Part shown: positions 23,049-28,816 of the stretch, in pieces
How positions within the stretch are numbered: the first letter of the stretch is position 1
Layout: the number at the start of each line of letters is the position of its first letter
Assembly: GCA_018304205.1 (NCBI GenBank)
Contig: JAGVWR010000021.1
Span: 1 to 28,816 of the forward strand
DNA from: Candidatus Pacearchaeota archaeon
GTDB taxonomy: Archaea; Nanobdellota; Nanobdellia; Pacearchaeales; GW2011-AR1
Direction of reading: 5' to 3'
DNA length: 28,816 nt
Notes under the pieces: generated by a model
The model's input: the letters and a program-made list of their open reading frames with translations, nothing else
What the model was told of the DNA's origin: nothing
The model's database searches: none
Made by a program: the position numbers and the translations under genes

Positions 23049-23720
23049 TTAAAAATCACCTAAATTTGCCTGACTTTTCTCTGGAAATAATGCTTTCCAG
23101 GTAGCCCAAGATTTCCTAAATATTCCAGCGTCTTTGAATTTATTGCCTTGTTCTTTTAGAAATTTTATTGTATATGGATCAGAAGGATAACCCGAACCTA
23201 TCTCGCCATAAATTTTCTTTAATTTGGCAACTTCCTCTTCCCTTTGTACTTTTGCTAGAATTGATGCTGCTGAAACAGAAGGATGGTTGAAATCTGCCTT
23301 GTGTTCACACAGAACCTCAAGATTATCTATGTGTTCTATAAATTCTAAAAGCTTTAGTCGCCAGGTCTTTGTATTAACAGAAGGACAATCTACAATAACT
23401 TTAATTTTTTTATTTTTAATGTTTAAATTATTTATTACCTTGGCAATTTTCATTGCTTCTAATGTATTAAGATTAATCCCTGAAGTAATTGAAGCATCTA
23501 TTTCATTGGGAGTTGCAATTACTACATAGGACTTAAGTGAATTTTCTTTTATTTCTTTTCCTAGTTCAATTCTTTTTGGATGCGAAAGAAGTTTTGAATC
23601 AGCAACACCCTTATCTTTTAAGTGCGCTTCTTGATTTTTGTTTAGTAATACCCCTGCTAAGATCATTGGCCCTATCAATGGTCCTCTTCCAGCATCATCT
23701 ACACCTAAAACTAAACTCAT
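23049..23720 (-). CDS. rnhB: Ribonuclease HII
   Basis: This 223-residue endonuclease cuts RNA in RNA/DNA hybrids and removes single ribonucleotides. It starts LVLGVDDAGRGPLIGPMILA. Further motifs are VDCPSVN and HKADFNHPSVSAASILAKVQ, with the catalytic Asp of each. The family's first catalytic pair is normally Asp-Glu (GIDEAGRGP); here the sequence reads Asp-Asp, an odd substitution. The start is the ATG at 23720. A longer reading frame runs back into the tRNA gene and is not real. The upstream tRNA lies 51 bases away on the same strand and may be cotranscribed. Confidence 0.93.
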   Translation of the reverse strand: MSLVLGVDDAGRGPLIGPMILAGVLLNKNQEAHLKDKGVADSKLLSHPKRIELGKEIKENSLKSYVVIATPNEIDASITSGINLNTLEAMKIAKVINNLNIKNKKIKVIVDCPSVNTKTWRLKLLEFIEHIDNLEVLCEHKADFNHPSVSAASILAKVQREEEVAKLKKIYGEIGSGYPSDPYTIKFLKEQGNKFKDAGIFRKSWATWKALFPEKSQANLGDF

Positions 23721-23771
23721 TAGTAAAGAAGAAAATAGGGGAATATAAACATTTTGAAAAAGTGAAAAAAA

Positions 23772-23847
23772 TAGCGCGGGCAGGATTTGAACCATGCGAC
23801 CTCAAGGTTATGGGCCTTGCGAGCTAACCAGGCTGCTCTACCGCGCT
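23772..23847 (-). tRNA. tRNA-Met (CAU), initiator-like
   Basis: The sequence folds as acceptor AGCGCGG/CCGCGCT, D-arm GAGC-AGCCTGGTTA-GCTC, anticodon stem CAAGG/CCTTG with loop CCCATAA (anticodon CAT), and T-loop TTCAAAT. The A1-U72 pair is the mark of archaeal and eukaryotic initiator tRNAs. Position 33 is C rather than the near-universal U. The anticodon stem has two, not three, G-C pairs next to the loop. The T-stem is irregular: GCATGG faces CCTGC, so one U must bulge. CCA is not encoded. TATA GGTTTAAAAG at 23871-23880 lies about 27 bases upstream. Confidence 0.9.
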
Positions 23848-23870
23848 ATGATATTAGAGAATAAAGATGA

Positions 23871-23880
23871 CTTTTAAACC
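23871..23880 (-). promoter_or_regulatory. TATA box for tRNA-Met
   Basis: GGTTTAAAAG on the minus strand is centred about 27 bases before the tRNA 5' end at 23847, the standard archaeal spacing. Confidence 0.6.
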
Positions 23881-23953
23881 TTATTGTTAAGTTACTAATT
23901 TTTATAGTTTATAAAAATTTAAAAACAGTGAACCTTTCTTGAAGAGATATAAA

Positions 23954-24493
23954 ATGGGAAGTGCATTATTAAGTGTTGGTTTAGTTATTGGGATTGCTGC
24001 AATATTAACTGTTGTTGTTAAATCTATAAAGCAGCCCCCAATTATAGCTTATATCATCACTGGGGTGCTTGCTGGACCCTTGTTCCTTAACTTAATTAAT
24101 TTAAATAACGATTCTTCAGAACTAATTTTGATATTTGCTCATATGGGCGTTGCCTTTCTTTTATTTATAGTCGGATTAAGTCTTGATTTTAGAGTTTTAA
24201 AAGAAGTTGGAAAAGTTTCTGCTTTAACAGGATTCTCTGAAATTTTAATAACCGCAGGAGTAGGATTCTTAATAGCTATATCCTTAGGATTTGGAAATTT
24301 AACTGGAATTTATATTGCCGCAGCTCTTGCTTTCTCTTCAACTGTTATTATAGTCAAAATTCTATCGGATAAAAAAGAGATTGATACTCTGCATGGAAAA
24401 TTAGCTCTTGGTATTCTTATAGTTGAAGATTTTGTCGCGGCTCTTGCTTTAATGGCAAGGAGTATTCTTTCTATCTTATCTTGTTCTTCCTAA
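23954..24493 (+). CDS. N-terminal part of a broken KefB/CPA2-type cation:proton antiporter
   Basis: This is the first part of a CPA2 (Na+/H+ or K+/H+) antiporter, about 179 residues with five to six membrane helices. QPPIIAYIITGVLAGP (about 27-42) is the family's first re-entrant helix motif. FAHMGVAFLLFIVGLSLDFR and ALAFSSTVIIVKILSDKK follow, then GKLALGILIVEDFVAALALM, which aligns with the 'GrlalgilivqDi' helix. After ALALM at about 24454 the frame shifts into nonsense (ARSILSILSCSS) and stops. The remainder continues in another frame from about 24459. The start could also be the TTG at 23939. As it stands the gene is a pseudogene, or this base range holds a sequencing or assembly error. 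Confidence 0.75.
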   Translation: MGSALLSVGLVIGIAAILTVVVKSIKQPPIIAYIITGVLAGPLFLNLINLNNDSSELILIFAHMGVAFLLFIVGLSLDFRVLKEVGKVSALTGFSEILITAGVGFLIAISLGFGNLTGIYIAAALAFSSTVIIVKILSDKKEIDTLHGKLALGILIVEDFVAALALMARSILSILSCSS

Positions 24494-25583
24494 AACCCTT
24501 GATTATCTTGCCAAAAACTCTGATATTTTATTTTTATTTGGAATAGCTTGGGCATTATTGCTCGCGACATTGTTTGATTCACTTGGATTTTCACTTGAGA
24601 TAGGAGCTTTAATTGCTGGAATGTCTTTGGCTTCTAGCAAATACACTCTTGAATTAAGCGGAAAAATAAAACCTTTAAGAGATTTCTTTGTTGTTTTGTT
24701 CTTTGTCTTCTTTGGAAGTCAGCTTGCAGGAGAAATAACTTCAAAATTAATTTACCAGTCTTTAGTATTCTCTTTATTTATCATTGTTGGAAAGCCAATC
24801 ATTGTTATGAGTTTTTTACGTTTATTTGGATACAAAAAAAGGACTAATTTTTTGGCGGGATCTAGTTTAGCTCAGATAAGTGAGTTTTCTTTAATAATTG
24901 TATTATTAGGATTTACTATCGGACATTTAACGCAAGAGACTATGAGCTTGGTAATATTGATTTCTATTATTACTATAACTGTTAGCAGTTATAGTATTTA
25001 TTATTCACACTGGATATTCTCTAAAATCTCCCATTTACTTAATGTGTTTGAGGGTAAAAAAGAAGAAATTGATATGAAAACAAGTAAAGATGAAATATTC
25101 CAAATCGTCGTAATTGGATATCACAGAATAGGATATAAAATACTTAAATCAATAAGACAATTAAAGATGCCTTTTATTGTAATAGACCACAATCCTAAAG
25201 TTATCTTGGCTTTAAGAAAAAAAGGAATAAATTGTATTTATGGAGATGCGGGGGATAAATACCTTTTAAGTGAAATAAATTTAGAAAATGCTAAATTAGT
25301 TATTTCCACTATTCCTGAAGAAAATTCCAATTTAGTCATAAAAGAAAGATTAAAAGAAATAAACTCGAAGGCGGTTTTTATAGCAACGGCTGAACAGCCA
25401 AGAATTGCCCTTGAATTATATAATTCTGGAGTGGATTATGTAATAGTTCCACATCATTTAGGAGGAGATTACATTGCTGAAATAATAAAAGACTTAGGAT
25501 TGCATAAAGGAAAATATGAAAAACTTGGGAAAACACATTATAAAGAACTTAGTTATGCGAAGAATAAATCGAAATATAGTTAA
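24453..25583 (+). CDS. C-terminal part of the broken KefB-type antiporter, with TrkA-N (RCK) domain
   Basis: In-frame sequence starts right after a stop at 24450-24452. It reads VFFLSYLVLPKTLDYLAKNS, then WALLLATLFDSLGFSLEIGA and LIAGMSLASSKYTLELSGKI, the second half of the CPA2 membrane domain. The cytoplasmic regulatory TrkA-N domain begins FQIVVIGYHRIGYKILKSIR and has IDHNP, CIYGDAGD and ISTIPEE, an NAD(H)-binding Rossmann fold. Its glycine motif, usually GxGRxG, is GYHRIG. The TTG at 24558 is only where an ORF finder would start. Compared with KefC as I remember it, roughly 25-30 residues (one helix and loop) are missing at the junction, so more than a single-base shift occurred. The last four bases overlap the convergent vWA gene. 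Confidence 0.75.
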   Translation, partial: WQGVFFLSYLVLPKTLDYLAKNSDILFLFGIAWALLLATLFDSLGFSLEIGALIAGMSLASSKYTLELSGKIKPLRDFFVVLFFVFFGSQLAGEITSKLIYQSLVFSLFIIVGKPIIVMSFLRLFGYKKRTNFLAGSSLAQISEFSLIIVLLGFTIGHLTQETMSLVILISIITITVSSYSIYYSHWIFSKISHLLNVFEGKKEEIDMKTSKDEIFQIVVIGYHRIGYKILKSIRQLKMPFIVIDHNPKVILALRKKGINCIYGDAGDKYLLSEINLENAKLVISTIPEENSNLVIKERLKEINSKAVFIATAEQPRIALELYNSGVDYVIVPHHLGGDYIAEIIKDLGLHKGKYEKLGKTHYKELSYAKNKSKYS

Positions 25584-27454
25584 GCATGTTCTAAAACGAA
25601 GTTGGATATTTCCATTGGAAGTTGCTGAACATCCCTGATAGATCTTGCAAAGGTAGTATTTCTTGTAAGTATTGAAAAATAATCTGATGCCTGATTATCC
25701 ACATTAAAGTAAATTGTTCTTATCCTCTCTGCTTCTGCTTCTCCAAAAGCCATGGATGTATCAACATAAGGACTATGATAATTTGACGCTGAAGGTCTTC
25801 CATCTGAAATCATAATCAAATTCTTTTCTTTTGCATCTATTTTACTTAATTCAGAAACAACTCCTCTTATAGCTATTCCATCTGCATTAGATGACTCTGG
25901 TTCTAAGGCACCAATATTTTCAAGACTAGTTAATCTGTATAAAGTTGTTGTACCTTCATTGTCTGTAGAAAATGCATATGGAATAACAGTATCTCCTATT
26001 TCTGTTAAAGCTTGATATATTAACCCAGCAGATAATCTTTCAACATCTATAACTCTCTTTTCAGATTGAAGTCTTGAACCTGTTGATCCGCTAATATCTA
26101 TAAGTAAAGCTGTAAGAGAATCTCTTTCAAGTATTGAGTAACTATCATAAATTCTTGAATTTTTTCTTAAGGATGGATCTGATAAGACTTCCATAACTGC
26201 TTCTATGTTTATCTCATCTGGATCTTCTGAAAATCTTGTTCTTTTAAGTTCATTTGGCTTAAGCATTTGAAAATGCTCAACTATTTGTCTCCTTAGAAAA
26301 TCATATTTTAATAATTCTCTTGCAAAATCTGGTCTTACCTTGTCATATTCTATTAATTGCAAGTTATTAATATGAACATAGGCCTGTTTCATTTCATCAT
26401 AGCTTATTATCTTGACTAGTCCGCTCTCTATCTTTCCAGATTTTTTATCTGGAATACTTATTTGTCCTGATACTTTTTGACCATCTTCATCTTTTTTTTG
26501 TTCAGAGTCTTTCTTTTCAATATAATCTTTTAGAAATTTTTCAAGTTTTCCACCATTTTCAGATTCTGAAAAATCATGAACGTCTCCCCTATATCCAAGA
26601 TAAACTGTTTGATTGTTTTCTCTTCCAGTATTATCTTTATTGCCTTCTACATCTTTTCCACTTTCCTTATTTTTAAGCCCTTGGACTGCCAAATAATTAG
26701 GGTTTTTTCCTGGAAATTCTTTTTCTATATCTGGAAATGCTTCTTTAAGAAGATTGTAAACTTGCGGAACTGCAATCCATGTTGCTTCAACTGACTCCCC
26801 GTATACTTTACTACTTATGGCTACCGCTTCTCTTAGTAAATCCTGAACAGTCTTTATTCCTCTTGCGTTTAAATCTGGATTAAATATCCGAATTTGCAAG
26901 GTTTCATTTTCAAGATTTATAATTTTTGGGTTGAATTGAGATGGCAAGTATTTCGTTATCATCTGAGAAGAAAATAATTCAACTACTCTTTCTACTGTGG
27001 CTATTGGGAAACTTCTTTTTGTTGTTAAATATTGATTTGATTTCACCAATAATTCTGTATCTTCCGGTCTAAAATAAAATTGACTATTGTGCTCTATTCT
27101 TGCGTCATCTATTACATTAAAAATTGTATGCCCCAAGGTCTTATTACCTAACTTTTCTAAATAATGTCTAGGGTCAACTAAAAATGTACCTTCTCTTATA
27201 TGTAGAAGTTCATGAAGAAGATCTGATTTGTATAAACTCATATTTCTGTTCTGATGAATATCTTTTTTACTGTCTTTAAAGGCAGCTTTTCTGGCTTCTA
27301 GCATTATTCTTTTTCCATCCGTTTGGGGTCTTTCTCCAGGAACAATTGGAAATATTCCTAGATATGAAAGCAGCGTTTTTTCTAATTCTGGTCTTGCTTC
27401 ATCTAAAGTTAACGCAAAGAAATTATCTGCTTTGAAGATATTATCTAAACTCAT
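25580..27454 (-). CDS. Zincin-motif + von Willebrand A (NorD/CobT-like) protein
   Basis: This 624-residue protein is the last gene of a minus-strand operon. The N-terminal region has HELLH at 81-85 and DDARIE at 116-121, an HExxH-type metallopeptidase-like pair that resembles the N-terminal part of NorD/CobT-type vWA proteins. A charged linker follows (about 260-345). The C-terminal vWA domain has a complete MIDAS: DISGST (453-458), NADGIAIRG, and ISDGRPS. NorD-type proteins work with MoxR-type AAA+ ATPases to insert metals or remodel protein complexes. No MoxR gene is in the window; it may lie beyond 28816. The ATG overlaps the preceding gene's stop (ATGA). Confidence 0.82.
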   Translation of the reverse strand: MSLDNIFKADNFFALTLDEARPELEKTLLSYLGIFPIVPGERPQTDGKRIMLEARKAAFKDSKKDIHQNRNMSLYKSDLLHELLHIREGTFLVDPRHYLEKLGNKTLGHTIFNVIDDARIEHNSQFYFRPEDTELLVKSNQYLTTKRSFPIATVERVVELFSSQMITKYLPSQFNPKIINLENETLQIRIFNPDLNARGIKTVQDLLREAVAISSKVYGESVEATWIAVPQVYNLLKEAFPDIEKEFPGKNPNYLAVQGLKNKESGKDVEGNKDNTGRENNQTVYLGYRGDVHDFSESENGGKLEKFLKDYIEKKDSEQKKDEDGQKVSGQISIPDKKSGKIESGLVKIISYDEMKQAYVHINNLQLIEYDKVRPDFARELLKYDFLRRQIVEHFQMLKPNELKRTRFSEDPDEINIEAVMEVLSDPSLRKNSRIYDSYSILERDSLTALLIDISGSTGSRLQSEKRVIDVERLSAGLIYQALTEIGDTVIPYAFSTDNEGTTTLYRLTSLENIGALEPESSNADGIAIRGVVSELSKIDAKEKNLIMISDGRPSASNYHSPYVDTSMAFGEAEAERIRTIYFNVDNQASDYFSILTRNTTFARSIRDVQQLPMEISNFVLEHA

Positions 27455-28101
27455 GCCACACCTCTTAAACTTTGTGAGTCTTCTGTTCTAGTTGCTCCAT
27501 TTTTTCCATAATTTCCACCGCCGATAGAATTTTGTTTAAATAAACTTAATATTGTTTCAGCCCAGATTTGCACTGTTCCATCATTAAGCGCTCCATTAAA
27601 TCCTGCAAAAAATTCTTCTTCATTCTTTGTTTGTTTTGCGAATTCGTATGCTTGAGCAACAGGTATAAATGCTGATTGTGGAAGTGCCAACAATAATCCC
27701 TTATCTGCTCTTGAAGCAAGTTCATGCCAAGTATCTTGATATGCTTTGCCTATTTGTCCATGAGCGGCAACATATTGTTTAAATTCGACAGCAAATTTTT
27801 CTCTTAATTTTTGTTCCCTTGTTTTTTCTGGTTTTTGCCCTCTTGGTTTAAAAAGAGTTGATGATGAAGATTTTATTGTATCATAGTTTGTATCAATGTG
27901 ATTCATTATATTTTCAAGATTATTTGATGAATATTTTTTTATATCATCTATAGAAAGTTTATAATTGTTCTCAATGTTTTTCAAATTATGATAAAACACA
28001 TCTTTTATGCCAACTTTCTTAAACTTAAAAATATCTTCTAGTAAAGGTATCTTCGAACTTGAAGATTTTCCATCAAGATTTTCTTCATCTTCGTTTGCCA
28101 T
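27451..28101 (-). CDS. Hypothetical protein upstream of the vWA gene, 216 aa
   Basis: I do not recognise this protein. The N-terminal 100 residues are Ser/Lys/Asn-rich and partly disordered (DGKSSSSKIPLLEDIFKFKK onward). From about 100 to 195 it is a compact helical domain (FAVEFKQYVAAHGQIGKAYQ, WHELASRADKGLLLALPQSA, EEEFFAGFNGALNDGTVQIW). The tail is Gly/Asn-rich. There are no membrane helices. The ATG at 28101 is preferred to a TTG at 28113, since it sits just after the upstream stop codon at 28103. Four-base overlap with the vWA gene means coupled translation; a substrate or adaptor of the vWA protein is the natural guess. Confidence 0.7.
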   Translation of the reverse strand: MANEDEENLDGKSSSSKIPLLEDIFKFKKVGIKDVFYHNLKNIENNYKLSIDDIKKYSSNNLENIMNHIDTNYDTIKSSSSTLFKPRGQKPEKTREQKLREKFAVEFKQYVAAHGQIGKAYQDTWHELASRADKGLLLALPQSAFIPVAQAYEFAKQTKNEEEFFAGFNGALNDGTVQIWAETILSLFKQNSIGGGNYGKNGATRTEDSQSLRGVA

Positions 28102-28102
28102 T

Positions 28103-28666
28103 TTATGCTCCAAAATTAGTTGCTTGGCGAGGTTTGCCCATTAAATCATAAAACTGTGCTAAAGAAACAACTGCCTCATGAGTGCTGACTTTTGTTCCTA
28201 GAGGTCTAGCTCCGAATTTTCCATAAGTAATTTGATCCACACAGAGTCTTGATGCATAAGACTGTGCTTGCTGAGGGTTCATACCCTGATCAACTAAGAA
28301 GTCGTATTGTGCAATTGCAGATCTAAGAATTCTAACTGAAGGTTTATGCAATAAAACATTTGTAACTTCTCCTATTTCCCTTAAATAATTTTTAATTTCT
28401 GACTTTAGATCGTTTGTTCCTTTATCTGCAAAAGATCTTACTGTGACAAAAAAATCAGCTAATCTATAAGCTAAATCTTTTCTACTTAATTTTTTAGGCA
28501 AGACTTCATTCATTTTATCTTTTTCTTCCATTGTTAGATAACCTATTACATTATCAGAATGTTTTATTTTCTCTTTCGTGAAAAAGTCTTCCCAAGGTGC
28601 ATTTGCATCTCTTCTTACAAATCTAAGTGAATCTTCTGATAGAATTAACCCTCTTTCTTGCGACAC
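28103..28666 (-). CDS. Hypothetical helical protein, first visible gene of the vWA operon, possibly 5'-truncated
   Basis: This product of at least 187 residues is mainly helical (RKDLAYRLADFFVTVRSFAD, IKNYLREIGEVTNVLLHKPS, AIAQYDFLVDQGMNPQQAQS). No family was recognised. The only usual start codon in frame is the GTG at 28666, but the frame stays open to 28756 and reads plausibly as protein just before it (PPSLEASVALGDLTDL). That reading then runs into a GC-rich hairpin that looks like a transposon end at 28722 and beyond. So either GTG 28666 is the true start, or the 5' end was replaced by an insertion. The stop is one base before the next gene's ATG. Confidence 0.65.
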   Translation of the reverse strand: MSQERGLILSEDSLRFVRRDANAPWEDFFTKEKIKHSDNVIGYLTMEEKDKMNEVLPKKLSRKDLAYRLADFFVTVRSFADKGTNDLKSEIKNYLREIGEVTNVLLHKPSVRILRSAIAQYDFLVDQGMNPQQAQSYASRLCVDQITYGKFGARPLGTKVSTHEAVVSLAQFYDLMGKPRQATNFGA

Positions 28667-28721
28667 AAGATCAGTTAGATCTCCTAAGGCTACAGAAGCT
28701 TCTAATGAAGGAGGGAGATAA

Positions 28722-28816
28722 GTGAAGCTCCCAATCGCAGCAGAGCTGCGGGGCTTCTAAAAGTCACTCAACTTTAACTGGTCGGTAGACCGACCTTGAT
28801 TACGAATATATTTTCT
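28722..28816 (-). mobile_element. Right-end-like sequence of a TnpB/IS605-type element (partial, runs off the window)
   Basis: Read on the minus strand, this stretch contains GGTCGGT-CT-ACCGACC (28780-28795), a perfect 7-bp hairpin. It then has GAAGCCCC-GCAGC-TCT-GCTGC with GGGAGCTTCAC (28722-28757), a nested hairpin whose CGCAGC/GCTGCG inner stem is perfect. A 'GAAGCCCC ... GGGAGCTTCAC' end is typical of the right end and omega-RNA 3' part of IS605/IS1341 TnpB elements. It is much more GC-rich than its surroundings. The tnpB gene would lie beyond 28816 on the same strand. The match is from pattern memory. Confidence 0.55.

Noticed and set aside
23721..23795. N-terminal extension of RNase HII
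   Set aside because: The extra 25 codons run into the tRNA-Met gene and add hydrophobic residues not found in the family; the conserved motif begins right after the ATG at 23720.
24450..24560. Programmed frameshift in the antiporter gene
   Set aside because: No slippery heptamer or downstream stem is evident, and residues expected in the family are missing at the junction, which fits deletion better.

Overview
The window comes from an AT-rich archaeal genome. Three things show this. The first genes are RNA polymerase subunit H followed by the start of a separate subunit B'', an arrangement found only in archaea. A tRNA-Lys gene carries an intron with a bulge-helix-bulge splice motif, and neither tRNA gene encodes CCA. 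Nearly every transcription unit has a TATA-like box about 25-27 bases upstream of its first ATG, which implies leaderless mRNAs. Very short gene spacing, a lean gene set and several bacterial-type genes suggest a DPANN archaeon (Woesearchaeota/Pacearchaeota-like). That placement is an inference and was not tested.

Layout. 1-521: rpoH and the start of rpoB''. 769-5087: a two-gene minus-strand operon (a coiled-coil protein with a glycine-rich tail, and a membrane protein resembling the bacterial DUF6384 family) opposite a divergent all-helical protein. 5177-7146: intron-bearing tRNA-Lys, an orotate-phosphoribosyltransferase-like enzyme, thioredoxin and protein-L-isoaspartate methyltransferase. 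7177-12738: an amidohydrolase, a FeeM/LuxI-type N-acyltransferase divergent from an E1/ThiF-like adenylating enzyme plus a nitroreductase-like protein, an NAD-dependent sugar epimerase and an alpha/beta hydrolase. 12951-17728: a membrane-linked hexapeptide acyltransferase, an acyl-CoA synthetase overlapping a second FeeM/LuxI-like acyltransferase, two more hexapeptide acyltransferases, and two tiny membrane proteins. 17770-22200: a small charged protein, a VOC protein, an ABC1/UbiB kinase, a glycosyltransferase and two small uncharacterised proteins. 22201-23010: a structured non-coding element and a RelBE-type toxin-antitoxin pair. 23049-23847: RNase HII and an initiator-like tRNA-Met. 23954-25583: a broken KefB-type antiporter. 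25580-28666: a minus-strand operon ending in a zincin-motif/von Willebrand A protein. 28722-28816: what looks like the right end of a TnpB/IS605-type transposon.

The most interesting content is the 7.9-17.7 kb stretch. It combines an acyl activator, two acyl-transfer enzymes of the autoinducer-synthase fold, an E1-like adenylating enzyme with a nitroreductase partner, three membrane-anchored left-handed-beta-helix acyltransferases, a lipase-like hydrolase and sugar-modifying enzymes. Together these look like a pathway that makes and modifies an N-acylated, possibly glycosylated, small molecule or surface lipid. That is unexpected in an archaeon, whose membrane lipids are not built from fatty acids. 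The DUF6384-like cluster and the vWA operon look like bacterial-type stress or conflict modules. All functional links between these genes are inferred from family recognition and gene order.
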